Assembly (NCBI RefSeq): GCF_003944715.1 | Contig: NZ_RWIT01000001.1 | Coordinates: 248,001-312,000 of the forward strand | Length of the DNA: 64,000 nt | Direction: 5' to 3' | DNA from: Hymenobacter rigui | GTDB taxonomy: Bacteria > Bacteroidota > Bacteroidia > Cytophagales > Hymenobacteraceae | In this document: in pieces, positions 49,551 through 57,920 of the stretch | How positions within the stretch are numbered: position 1 is the first letter of the stretch | Layout of the letters: every line of letters begins with the position of its first letter | Position numbers and translations under genes: made by a program | Notes under the pieces: generated by a model | What the model was told of the DNA's origin: nothing | The model's database searches: none | The model's input: only the letters and a program-made list of their open reading frames with translations

Positions 49551-51038
49551 TTACGCCGGCCGTACGGTGCGCTTCTCCAGAATTAGCTTGGTGCGGAAGG
49601 TGTTCAGCGACTCTTCCAGGCCTACGGGGTAGGTGTGGGGGTTGAGGAAGCGGCGGATGCTGGGGTCGAGGCTCAGGACTTCGCGGTGGGCGCGGGCCCG
49701 GCTTTCCTGCAGGGTGGGCAGCGTGTGCACCAGCTCGCCCCGGCGGAAAATGGGCTCCAGCAGCTCCCGGTAGGGGGCGTCGAGGCGCACGGCGCGGCGG
49801 CGGGTGGCGTCCAGCGGGTCTACTAGCGTGAGTTGCTCGGGCAGGGGCTCGGCCACGTTGTAGAGCATATCGGCGCGGGGCTGGCCTTTGTCGGTTTCGT
49901 AGCGGCGCACCTGCAGAATGCCGGGAATGCTGGTTTTGGCCAGCTGCTCCGAGAGCTTGATGGTGAAGTCCCAGCCCGAGTCGTCGGGTTTGCGCAGGGC
50001 CGCCAGCTTGTACACGCCTCCCAGCGCCGGCTGGTCGTAGGCCGTTACCAGCTGCGTGCCGATGCCCCAGGTGTCGATTTTGGCGCCCTGCTGCTTGAGG
50101 CTGGTGATGAGGTTTTCCTCCAAATCGTTGCTGGCCACGATGCGCACGTTGTTGAACCCGGCCTCGTTGAGCAGGGCCCGGGCCTCGCGGCTGAGGTAGG
50201 CTAGGTCGCCGGAATCCAGGCGGATGCCGCCCAGCTCGTGGCCGTTGGCGCGCATCTCGCGGGCTACTTTAATGGCGTGGCGCACGCCTTCCAGCGTGTC
50301 GTAGGTATCCACCAGAAATACCGAATCGTCGGGGAAAGCCTTGGCGTAGGCGGTGAAGGCGGTTGCCTCGTCTTCGAAGGCCATTACCCAGCTGTGGGCG
50401 TGGGTGCCCTTCACCGGAATGCCGAAGCGCTGCCCGGCCAGTACGTTGCTGGTGGCATCGGCCCCACCCAGGTAGGCGGCGCGGCTGGCGCTCAGGCCGC
50501 CATCCACGCCCTGGGCGCGGCGCAGACCGAACTCCAGCACCGTATCGGAGCCGGCGGCCTCGCGGATGCGGGCGGCCTTGGTGGCAATCAGCGTCTGGAA
50601 GTTTACCAACGTGAGCAAAGCCGTTTCCACCAGTTGGGCCTGCAGCAGCGGGCCTTGCACCCGAATCAGCGGCTCGTTGCCGAACACCACGGTGCCCTCG
50701 GCAATGGCGTCCACGTCGCAGGTGAATTTGAGCTCGCGCAGGTACTGCAGAAACTCGGGCGGGAACATGGCCCCGCCGGCGCTGCTTTTCAGGCTGCCCA
50801 AGTAGGTAAGGTCATCCTCCGAAAACTTCAGATTCTGCAGGTAATCAACGGCGTAGGCTAGGCCGGCGGCTACCGCGTAGCCACCCTCAAACGGTGCCCG
50901 GCGGAAATACAGGTGAAATACGGCCTCGCGATCCTGCAGGCCCTGCTGCCAGTAGCCGTAGGCCATGGTAACCTGATACAGGTCGGTGAGGAGGCTGAGC
51001 GAGGGGGCGTACAAGCCGGAAAGCGGGGCTGAATTCAT
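49551..51038 (-). CDS. pncB: Nicotinate phosphoribosyltransferase
   Basis: The product is 495 aa. It makes nicotinate mononucleotide from nicotinate, PRPP and ATP in NAD salvage. LYAPSLSLLTDLYQVTMAYGYWQQGLQDREAVFHLYFRRAPF is the family start. The catalytic His region is GIPVKGTHAHSWVMAFEDEATAF. LVDTYDTLEGVRHAIKVA, GIRLDSGDLAYLSREARALLNEAGF and WGIGTQLVTAYDQPALGGVYKL also fit. The start ATG at 51036-51038 is preferred over one three codons upstream. It is divergent from the DUF1345 gene, with very little promoter room between them. Confidence 0.94.
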   Translation of the reverse strand: MNSAPLSGLYAPSLSLLTDLYQVTMAYGYWQQGLQDREAVFHLYFRRAPFEGGYAVAAGLAYAVDYLQNLKFSEDDLTYLGSLKSSAGGAMFPPEFLQYLRELKFTCDVDAIAEGTVVFGNEPLIRVQGPLLQAQLVETALLTLVNFQTLIATKAARIREAAGSDTVLEFGLRRAQGVDGGLSASRAAYLGGADATSNVLAGQRFGIPVKGTHAHSWVMAFEDEATAFTAYAKAFPDDSVFLVDTYDTLEGVRHAIKVAREMRANGHELGGIRLDSGDLAYLSREARALLNEAGFNNVRIVASNDLEENLITSLKQQGAKIDTWGIGTQLVTAYDQPALGGVYKLAALRKPDDSGWDFTIKLSEQLAKTSIPGILQVRRYETDKGQPRADMLYNVAEPLPEQLTLVDPLDATRRRAVRLDAPYRELLEPIFRRGELVHTLPTLQESRARAHREVLSLDPSIRRFLNPHTYPVGLEESLNTFRTKLILEKRTVRPA

Positions 51039-51107
51039 GCAATGCAACGGTTGAGATGCCGTAGCTTACGCAGAATATTTTATTTGGTCCTGATTGCTGC
51101 CGGTTCC

Positions 51108-51785
51108 GTGCCCACACGTCATTCTTCCTTTTCTCACCGCGTTGCCCTGTTGCCTGCCTGGCTGCGTCTGTCCATTGGCATTGTACCGGCGGGGCTGCTG
51201 TACGGCTACACGCCAGCTGGCTGGCCGGTTATGCTGCGCCTGCTCACGGCCTGGGATGGATTTGCGGTGACCACGCTGCTGGTGGCCTGGGTGATTATTC
51301 TGACAGCAGATGTGGGTCACATCCGCCGCATTGCCACCCGCGAAGACCCCGGCCGGGTACTGTCGTTCGGGTTTGTGCTCACGGCGGCCAGTGCCAGTCT
51401 GCTGGCGGTGGTGCTGCTGCTCTCATCCATCCGCACTGCCCACGACCCGCTGCTGGTAGCGCACGTGGCCGTAGGTGCCGTGGCCGTATTGGTGGCCTGG
51501 CTGCTGGTGCATACGCTGTTCACGCTACGCTACGCTCATCTGTTCTACAACACCGATAACCACCGACCGGAGGGGGGGCTGGAGTTTCCGGGCAAGGAGC
51601 CCGAGCCCGATTATCTGGATTTCGCCTACTTCTCCTTCGTGATTGGTATGACGGCGCAAACTGCCGACATAGGCATAACAGACCGGCAGATGCGGCGGCT
51701 GGCCCTGATACACGGTCTACTGTCGTTTGGGTTCAACACGGCCGTGGTGGCGCTTACCATCAACGGGCTGGCGGGGCTGCTATGA
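51108..51785 (+). CDS. DUF1345 membrane protein
   Basis: The product is about 225 aa with five hydrophobic helices, e.g. FAVTTLLVAWVIILTADVGHI, VLTAASASLLAVVLLLSS, VAVGAVAVLVAWLLVHTLFTLRYAHLFY and LIHGLLSFGFNTAVVALTINGL. The motif EPDYLDFAYFSFVIGMTAQTADIGITDRQMRRLALIHGLLSFGFNT is characteristic of DUF1345. Function unknown. The GTG at 51108 is used as start because the only upstream ATG (51042) abuts the divergent pncB start. Its stop overlaps the convergent STAS gene by a few bases. Confidence 0.8.
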   Translation: MPTRHSSFSHRVALLPAWLRLSIGIVPAGLLYGYTPAGWPVMLRLLTAWDGFAVTTLLVAWVIILTADVGHIRRIATREDPGRVLSFGFVLTAASASLLAVVLLLSSIRTAHDPLLVAHVAVGAVAVLVAWLLVHTLFTLRYAHLFYNTDNHRPEGGLEFPGKEPEPDYLDFAYFSFVIGMTAQTADIGITDRQMRRLALIHGLLSFGFNTAVVALTINGLAGLL

Positions 51786-52154
51786 AGCCAGCCGCTGGTG
51801 CCCGGCCAGCGGATGCACGTGCTGGCAGTAGCGTTCCGCATCCAGCAATGATGGCACCACCGGCGGGCACAAAGCCGTAGGCAGCTTCGCCAGGAGCTGG
51901 TGGGTTTCGTTGCCGAGGTGGCACAGCACCAGCGGGATCTGGCGCTTCCGGAGCCGCCGGTAGTAGCGGGCCAATACCCGCAGCGCCGAAAACGACAACG
52001 AGTGCAGCTGGCTGCAGTCGACCCAGATGCTGGGCTTGCCGCTGCGGCTGGCCATCCGGAGCGCTTCGGTCAACTGGGCTTCGGCTGCCGGTAGTTGGGC
52101 TTCCGTGAGTATCAGCAGGTAGCTGTCGGGCAGAATTTCTCGATATACTTCCAT
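51780..52154 (-). CDS. STAS-domain protein
   Basis: The product is 124 aa. YLLILTEAQLPAAEAQLTEALRMASRSGKPSIWVDCSQLHSLSFSALRVLARYYRRL has the alternating strand-helix pattern of a STAS (anti-sigma antagonist) domain. The D-C-S-x-L-x-S-L-S-F-S region is where the phosphorylatable Ser usually lies. It probably binds a kinase or sigma regulator. It is downstream of a sensor kinase gene on the same strand (142 bases), so the two could be functionally linked. Confidence 0.75.
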   Translation of the reverse strand: MEVYREILPDSYLLILTEAQLPAAEAQLTEALRMASRSGKPSIWVDCSQLHSLSFSALRVLARYYRRLRKRQIPLVLCHLGNETHQLLAKLPTALCPPVVPSLLDAERYCQHVHPLAGHQRLAS

Positions 52155-52296
52155 AGCCTATCATATATACAGAAACCATCCTCCACTATTGCCGCCATCC
52201 GTCTGTGAGCCGTAGTCGGCTGTGTGGGCTGCTCGTATATACGGGCTGATAGTATAGTGGTTGATGTGTAAAATACTGATTTTTAGATAAGTAATT

Positions 52297-54504
52297 CTAT
52301 TGACCGGTGGGTGGGCTGCACGGAAGCGCAAGCTGAACGGTGGTGCCCCGGCCGGGCTGGGAGGTTAGCTGCAGCGTACCCTGCAGTAGCTCTACCCGGT
52401 TACGGATGCTGATAAGCCCCAGCCCCTGCTGCGGCCCCGAGGTCGGTTCAAAGCCTACGCCATTATCCTGCACAGTCAGGTGCAGCCCGCCAGCCTGATA
52501 GGTAGCGCGCAGCAGAGCGGTGGTAGCGTGAGCATGTTTGAGAATGTTATTCAGCAACTCCTGTGCAATGCGGTAAGCAGCCATTTCAACCGCCGCCGGC
52601 AGCCGGTGAGGAAGGTCCAGAACCTGGAGCCGCACCTGCAGATGCTGGTGCGGAATGCGTTTGAGTAGCTCCTGCAGCGCCGTCTTCAGTCCAAAGTCGG
52701 CCAGTACGCCGGGGGTGAGCTCAAAGGAGATGGTACGGGTGGCCCGGATGGCTTCTTCCAGCACTGTGCGGGTAGCCTGCACCTCGGTACCGGCCGGGAG
52801 GCTGAGCTTGGCGGCGTACAGCAGCTGGCCCACCCCGTTATGCAGCCCTTCGGCAATGCGGCGGCGCTCCGTTTCCTGCGTTTCCAGCACCGCCGAGAGT
52901 ATTTCCTGCTGCCGCCGCAGCTGCAGGCGTGTGGCTTCAGCCGCCAGATAGTTGCGCTGCGTTACGTCGCGGATAACCACCAGAACCCCCAGGCCGGTAC
53001 CTTCCGGCATCTGGAGTGGCATCAGGTTGGCCTCGCAGTCGTGGTCGTGGCAGTGGAATGGCACGTTATAATGAGGCGTGAGCTGGCCGGCCAGGATGCT
53101 GTGCAATGGTGCCCCCGGCACTGTATCCGGCGCGAAAATGGGAAACTCGGTAAGCAGCTGGCCCAGCATAGTAGGGGCTGCTACTCCCGAAAGCTGTTCC
53201 ATTACCCGGTTCCAGGCCGTTACGCGGCCGTGCTGGTCGCAGGCAATAATGGCATCGAGGCTGTAATTGAGCAAACGCTCGGTAAACTCCTTCTCAGTAC
53301 GCAGGCGTTCCTTGCTCAGCTCCGATTCGGTGGCGTTGACGGAGAAGATAATGCCGCACTGCTGGCTTTCATCGTAAAAGCCAAAGCACTGCAGAAACAC
53401 GGGTGCTTCCGCTACCATACCTCGGGCAATAAACCGCACGTGCTGTCCGGCCAGAATCTGGGCAATGGCTTCCTGCATATCCTGCAGCAGGTAGCCGGCC
53501 GGTGGGCTCATTTCCACGCCATCGGCGGTGTTGGGGTGCTGCAGCCCGGCCCCAGTCAGCTCCAGGATGCGTCCCTGTTGGTCAAAGCGGCACAAGACCA
53601 GCGGCAGGTTTCGGAGCATCAGTTCCAGCAGCTCACTCTTGCGGGTCAGCTCGTGGCGGGTCTGTTGGTGGTCCGTTATGTCGCGCAGCATGCCCGTAAT
53701 GCGCACCGGCCGCTGCTGAGTATCAAACTGCACCTGCCCCATGGCCATGAGGTAGCGCAGGCCCTCGGTTGGGTGCAGCACCCGAAACTCCACATCGAAG
53801 GGCCGACGGGCCTGAACGGCTTGCTGAAACGCGGCCCGGAGGCGCGGCAGGTCGTCGGGGTAAATCAGATGCAGCAGGGCTTCGTGGGGGCTGATGGCTT
53901 CGGGGCTGCCCAGGATGGTTCGGGCACGTTGGTCGCAGTACGTTTTACCGGCCGGCAGGTGGCTGATCCAGAGCCCGGAGTTGGTAGCCGCCAGCATCAG
54001 CTGCAGACGGGTTTCGCTTTCGTAACTGCTGCCGGGCGTGGGGCGGCGGTCAGAGGTATCTTCCCAGCTGACGTGGTACAGCACGTCATCGGGGAGTTGA
54101 ACGGCGGTAATCACAATATCCTCCCAGAACTCTTCCCCATTCAACCGGCGACCCAGCCAGGCAAAGCGGGTCCAGCCCAGGCGGCGGGCCTGCTCCAGCA
54201 CTTCGGCCACGCGCACCGGGGTTGGGCAGCCATCGGGCTGCACGGGCATGGAAAAGGAGCCAATCGGTTTGCCAATCAGCTGCTGTCGGCTGGTGAGGCC
54301 CAGCAGCTGCAGCGCGGTAGCCGTACAGTCGGTGTACACGCCGTTGCGAATAATGAGCACGGCTTTGTAAGGCTGCTCGAATAGCTGCTGGTAGTATTCG
54401 GCCCGGCTTTCGGCGGCGGCCAGGGCCGCACGGGCCGCCGCCAGCTCGGCCCGGAGCTGCTGGGCTTCGGATACCGCGTTATGGGGGAAAGGGGTGGTGG
54501 ACAT
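52297..54504 (-). CDS. Multi-PAS sensor kinase, NarX/DesK (HisKA_3) type
   Basis: The product is 735 aa, soluble, with an N-terminal coiled coil (AQQLRAELAAARAALAAAESRAEYY). About four PAS domains follow, starting at YYQQLFEQPYKAVLIIRNGVYTDC, with further ones at GLWISHLPAGKTYCD, LPLVLCRFDQQGRILEL and LNYSLDAIIACDQHGRVTAWN. The dimerisation/phosphoacceptor helix is ERRRIAEGLHNGVGQLLYAAKLSL, where the usual HDG reads HNG. The HATPase has LLNNILKHAHATTALLRA and DNGVGFEPTSGPQQGLGLISIRNRVELLQG. The start ATG is at 54502-54504. It is divergent from a NarL-type regulator, its evident partner. Confidence 0.92.
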   Translation of the reverse strand: MSTTPFPHNAVSEAQQLRAELAAARAALAAAESRAEYYQQLFEQPYKAVLIIRNGVYTDCTATALQLLGLTSRQQLIGKPIGSFSMPVQPDGCPTPVRVAEVLEQARRLGWTRFAWLGRRLNGEEFWEDIVITAVQLPDDVLYHVSWEDTSDRRPTPGSSYESETRLQLMLAATNSGLWISHLPAGKTYCDQRARTILGSPEAISPHEALLHLIYPDDLPRLRAAFQQAVQARRPFDVEFRVLHPTEGLRYLMAMGQVQFDTQQRPVRITGMLRDITDHQQTRHELTRKSELLELMLRNLPLVLCRFDQQGRILELTGAGLQHPNTADGVEMSPPAGYLLQDMQEAIAQILAGQHVRFIARGMVAEAPVFLQCFGFYDESQQCGIIFSVNATESELSKERLRTEKEFTERLLNYSLDAIIACDQHGRVTAWNRVMEQLSGVAAPTMLGQLLTEFPIFAPDTVPGAPLHSILAGQLTPHYNVPFHCHDHDCEANLMPLQMPEGTGLGVLVVIRDVTQRNYLAAEATRLQLRRQQEILSAVLETQETERRRIAEGLHNGVGQLLYAAKLSLPAGTEVQATRTVLEEAIRATRTISFELTPGVLADFGLKTALQELLKRIPHQHLQVRLQVLDLPHRLPAAVEMAAYRIAQELLNNILKHAHATTALLRATYQAGGLHLTVQDNGVGFEPTSGPQQGLGLISIRNRVELLQGTLQLTSQPGRGTTVQLALPCSPPTGQ

Positions 54505-54638
54505 AGCAGCAGTTAAGAAACAGAGACGAAATTTGGGGCGGCCGCCGTGCAGCCGTGGCCGGTGGTATTGCGTACTACTACCGGGCGCCGCTGCCTGCTG
54601 CCGGACCGGCCGGCGCAAGTGTAGCGGCCAGTAAAAGT

Positions 54639-55313
54639 ATGATTCGTATTGTGCTGGCCGACGACCATGCCATCCTGCGCGACGGTATCCGGGCCTTATT
54701 GGCCAGGGAGGCCGATATGGAAGTGGTGGGCGAAGCCGCCAACGGCCGCGTGCTGCTTGACCTGCTGGCTACTACCCCCGTTGATGTGGTGCTGATGGAC
54801 GTGAACATGCCGGTACTGGATGGATTTGCCGCCGCCTCCCTCATACGCACCGAGTTTCCGCAGGTACGGGTACTGGTGCTATCCATGCTCGACCACGAAA
54901 ACTACGTGTACCGCATGCTGCAGGCCGGGGCGCTGGGCTACGTGCTCAAAAATGCCGACATCACCGAAATTACCCACGCCATCCGGACGGTGGCCGCCGG
55001 CCGCGAGTTCCTGTGTACGGAAATCGGCCTGAGCATGCTGCAGCGGCTGGTGCAGCAAACGCCGGGCAGCAGCCCCGGGTACGGCCCCACGCCAGCCGCG
55101 GCCCGGTCTACTAACCCCGTGGAGCTGTCGGGGCGGGAGCTGGAGGTACTGCGCCTGATTGCTGAGGGCCTGACCAATGCTGAAATAGCCGAGAAGCTAT
55201 TCACTAGTAAGCGCACCATCGAAACGCACCGCCAGAACATCATCGAGAAAACCCAGGCCAAAAATACGGCCGCCCTCATCCGCTACGCCATGAACCACGG
55301 GCTGATTGAGTAA
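54639..55313 (+). CDS. NarL/LuxR-type response regulator
   Basis: The product is 224 aa. The REC domain MIRIVLADDHAILRDGIRALLAR contains the acceptor Asp in VVLMDVNMPVLDGF, the Thr/Ser switch and the Lys in GYVLKNADITE. After a Pro/Ala linker comes a LuxR HTH: VELSGRELEVLRLIAEGLTNAEIAEKLFTSKRTIETHRQNIIEKTQAKNTAALIRYAM. It is divergent from the sensor kinase at 52297-54504, with 134 bases between starts. It is likely phosphorylated by that kinase and may regulate both genes. Targets are unknown. Confidence 0.94.
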   Translation: MIRIVLADDHAILRDGIRALLAREADMEVVGEAANGRVLLDLLATTPVDVVLMDVNMPVLDGFAAASLIRTEFPQVRVLVLSMLDHENYVYRMLQAGALGYVLKNADITEITHAIRTVAAGREFLCTEIGLSMLQRLVQQTPGSSPGYGPTPAAARSTNPVELSGRELEVLRLIAEGLTNAEIAEKLFTSKRTIETHRQNIIEKTQAKNTAALIRYAMNHGLIE

Positions 55314-55379
55314 TAACCAATTTCGGGGCCTGTTGCACATTCCTGCCTGCTTTCCTTCCCCAGGCACCTGTCTTCCTCT

Positions 55380-56279
55380 ATGCTTTCCACTCAGCACGAA
55401 GTATTCCTGGAAGTAGCCCGCCGCCTGAGCTTTACCAAGGCCGGGCAGAGCTTGTTCCTGAGCCAGTCGGCGGTGAGCAAGCAGGTGAAGGCGCTGGAAG
55501 AATACTATAGGGTAGGGCTGTTTGAGCGACTCGGCAACACGGTGGCCCTCACGCCGGCCGGCCAGCTGCTGTACCGCAAGCTGCTGCTGGCCCAGCAGCT
55601 GCAGGCCGAGCTGCGCCAGGAAATGGCTGCCCTGAGTCCCCGTTTCATCCCCGACATTCAGATGATTATCGGGGCCAGTACCACGGTGTCGCTGTACGTG
55701 TTGCCGGCGGTACTGTCAGCGTATCTGGCGGAGCACCCGCATACCCAGCTTACGCTCAAAAACCGCAACAGCGAGAATATACTCAAAGCCCTGCTCGACC
55801 ACGAAATCGACCTGGGCGTTATCGAGGGCATTCACCGGGTCAGCAACGTAACCTACACGCCGTTGCTGACCGATGATGTGGTGGCCGTCTGCTCGGCGCG
55901 TAACCCGTTGCGCCATCGGCAGCTGGCGGTATCCGACTTGTACCACGTGCCATTGGCGCTACGCGAGGCGGGCTCGGGCACCCTGGCCGTGCTGGAGCAG
56001 GCGCTGCAGGCCCAGGGCATCCGTTTGGCCGACCTGCGGGTGCAGGTACGGTTGGGTGGCACCGAGGCCCTGAAAAACTTTGTACGGGTAGATGATCAGG
56101 TACTCGCCTTCCTGCCCCGGCAGGCCGTGGCCCGGGCGCTGGCCGCCGGCGAGCTGGCCGAAGTAGTGGTGCGCGGCTTGCAGCTCAAGCGGCACTTCGA
56201 GTTCATTCAGCGGCGCGGCACCGAGAATCTGGCCCCTTTCCGTGGGTTTATGCAGTTTGCGCTACGCCACTATTCCTAG
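55380..56279 (+). CDS. LysR-family transcriptional regulator
   Basis: The product is 299 aa. The N-terminal winged HTH VFLEVARRLSFTKAGQSLFLSQSAVSKQVKALEEYYRVGLFERLGNTVALTPAGQLLYRKLL is typical. The ligand-binding domain begins IQMIIGASTTVSLYVLPAVLSAYLAEHPHTQL. It ends DDQVLAFLPRQAVARALAAGELAEVVV. The gene is followed after 116 bases by a PLP enzyme on the same strand, which may be one of its targets. The effector is unknown. It is not obviously coupled to the response regulator upstream (66-base gap). Confidence 0.93.
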   Translation: MLSTQHEVFLEVARRLSFTKAGQSLFLSQSAVSKQVKALEEYYRVGLFERLGNTVALTPAGQLLYRKLLLAQQLQAELRQEMAALSPRFIPDIQMIIGASTTVSLYVLPAVLSAYLAEHPHTQLTLKNRNSENILKALLDHEIDLGVIEGIHRVSNVTYTPLLTDDVVAVCSARNPLRHRQLAVSDLYHVPLALREAGSGTLAVLEQALQAQGIRLADLRVQVRLGGTEALKNFVRVDDQVLAFLPRQAVARALAAGELAEVVVRGLQLKRHFEFIQRRGTENLAPFRGFMQFALRHYS

Positions 56280-56395
56280 GCGGAATAACCTATGCCGAAA
56301 TACCATTTGCTGCAGGCATAACTGATGCCCTACTTGCAGGCGTTTCTACCCCCAAGGAAGCCGCCACGAAGGAGCTTCCGCGTTGTTGCCTGCTC

Positions 56396-57598
56396 ATGTT
56401 ATCTACTCCTGCCATTTCCGTTAGCCTGCTCACTGAGCTCTGGTGCAGCCGCTGCCAGGCCCCACACGCTGCCGCCACGGTGCACGCCCTTTCCGGCTGC
56501 TGTGGCGTGCCCCTGCTGGCTGGCTATGCCACCGATGCCGGACCGGACCGCACGGTGCTGGCCGGCCGCGAGGCTACCATGTGGCGCTATCGGGAGCTAC
56601 TGCCGCTACTCAACGAGGCCAACCGGGTGAGTCTGGGAGAAGGTATGACGCCGCTGCTCACCCTAGATAATCTGGCGGCGCGCTACGGGCTTCGCTCCCT
56701 GCGGCTCAAAGACGAAGGCCAGAACCCTACCGGCTCGTTTAAAGCCCGGGGCCTGAGCATGGCTGTATCCATGGCCAAGGAGTTAGGCACGGCTGGCTGT
56801 ATCATTCCCACTGCCGGGAATGCCGGGGTAGCCATGGCCGCGTATTGTGCCAAGGCCGGCCTGCCCGCCACGGTAGTCATGCCGCGCCATACGCCCACGG
56901 CCTTCCAGGAGGAATGCTACTGGTACGGGGCCGATGTGCAGCTGGTAGATGGCCTCATCAACGACTGTGCCGCCCGGGTGCGGGAGCTGAACGCTGCCGG
57001 CCACCTGCTCGATGTGTCCACGCTCAAGGAGCCGTACCGCCTAGAAGGCAAGAAAACCATGGGCTACGAGCTGGCCGAGCAGGGCCACTGGCAGCTTCCC
57101 GATGTGCTGGTGTACCCGGCGGGTGGCGGCACGGGCCTTATTGGCATCTGGAAAGCCTTCCGCGAAATGCAGGCCCTGGGCTGGCTGCCCGCGCACATCC
57201 GGCTGCCGCGTATGGTGGCGGTGCAGGCCCTCAGTTGCTGCCCGCTGGTAGAAATCCTGGCCGGCCGCCAGCCCAACTGCCAGCAGTACCAGGGCCGCCC
57301 CACCATTGCCAACGGCCTGGCCGTGCCCCGTCCGCTGGGCGAAGCTCTCATGCTGCAGGTGCTGGCCGAATCGGGTGGAACGGCTTTGGCTATCAGCGAC
57401 GAGGATATGCTGGTAGGCATGCGCGAGCTGGCCCGGCTGGAAGGCTTGTTTGTAGCGCCCGAGGGCGCTGCCGTCTGGATGGCTACGCGGCACCTGCTGG
57501 CTACCGGCTGGCTGCAGCCCAACGAAGAGGTAGTGCTACTCAACACCGGCTCCGGTCAGAAGTACCTCGATAATGTGCTGGGCCGTTACTCCGCCTGA
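56396..57598 (+). CDS. Threonine-synthase-like PLP enzyme
   Basis: The product is 400 aa. It should convert O-phosphohomoserine to threonine, though related substrates are possible. The N-terminal Cys-rich segment (LWCSRCQAPH, HALSGCCGVPL) is a zinc-ribbon-like cap seen in one threonine synthase branch. The PLP Lys is in LRLKDEGQNPTGSFKARGLSMAVSMAKELG. The phosphate-binding region is VYPAGGGTGLIGIWKAF, and EGAAVWMATRHLL is C-terminal. Fold type II is clear. It has its own downstream terminator and precedes the island attachment site. Confidence 0.85.
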   Translation: MLSTPAISVSLLTELWCSRCQAPHAAATVHALSGCCGVPLLAGYATDAGPDRTVLAGREATMWRYRELLPLLNEANRVSLGEGMTPLLTLDNLAARYGLRSLRLKDEGQNPTGSFKARGLSMAVSMAKELGTAGCIIPTAGNAGVAMAAYCAKAGLPATVVMPRHTPTAFQEECYWYGADVQLVDGLINDCAARVRELNAAGHLLDVSTLKEPYRLEGKKTMGYELAEQGHWQLPDVLVYPAGGGTGLIGIWKAFREMQALGWLPAHIRLPRMVAVQALSCCPLVEILAGRQPNCQQYQGRPTIANGLAVPRPLGEALMLQVLAESGGTALAISDEDMLVGMRELARLEGLFVAPEGAAVWMATRHLLATGWLQPNEEVVLLNTGSGQKYLDNVLGRYSA

Positions 57599-57644
57599 AA
57601 TCCGGGCAGCAGATACGAAGGCAGTGTATTCTGACAAAATAAAT

Positions 57645-57684
57645 AAGCCGTCAGTCTCGGGTACAGAGGCTGGCGGCTTTACTA
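57645..57684 (+). terminator. Terminator hairpin
   Basis: AGCCGTCAGTCTC pairs with GAGGCTGGCGGCT using two wobble pairs, followed by TTACTAT. It closes the threonine-synthase-like gene. Confidence 0.65.
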
Positions 57685-57702
57685 TACAAGCAGAAAAAAA
57701 GT

Positions 57703-57728
57703 AGCCGCGACGGGACTTGCACCCCACG
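57703..57728 (-). other. Candidate attachment site (tRNA 3'-end-like)
   Basis: Read on the minus strand, this stretch gives a T-arm-like GGGTGCAAGTCCC followed by an acceptor-like CGCGGCTA, as in the 3' end of a tRNA gene. No matching 5' tRNA body lies next to it. That is the arrangement expected at the left junction when an integrase-bearing island has recombined with a tRNA 3' end. The intact tRNA would be at the right junction, outside the window. Confidence 0.45.
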
Positions 57729-57840
57729 ATTTACCCCGATTCAGCCTTACAGAAAAATGCCCATATACAGGCTGGAAAGGGCTTTTTTAAAAATAGGTAG
57801 TCGGGATAAGTCGGGCCAAATCCGCTATAATCAGATTTTT

Positions 57841-57880
57841 TGTCCCCCAAACTGTCCCCCGGATTCGGGTTCGGGGGACA
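57841..57880. promoter_or_regulatory. Candidate operator repeats upstream of the integrase gene
   Basis: TGTCCCCC occurs at 57841-57848 and 57853-57860, with its inverse GGGGGACA at 57873-57880. The second and third copies form an inverted pair with a 12-base centre. A -7-like TATCTTTC lies at about 57889-57896, just downstream. The layout suggests a repressor or excisionase binding site that controls the integrase. Confidence 0.4.
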
Positions 57881-57920
57881 AACTTTTTATCTTTCGTACG
57901 GCAACTACTTACCCGTACAC

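Noticed and set aside
57703..57800. A complete tRNA gene on the minus strand.
   Set aside because: Only a T-arm and acceptor 3' half can be drawn. The upstream sequence does not form anticodon or D arms.
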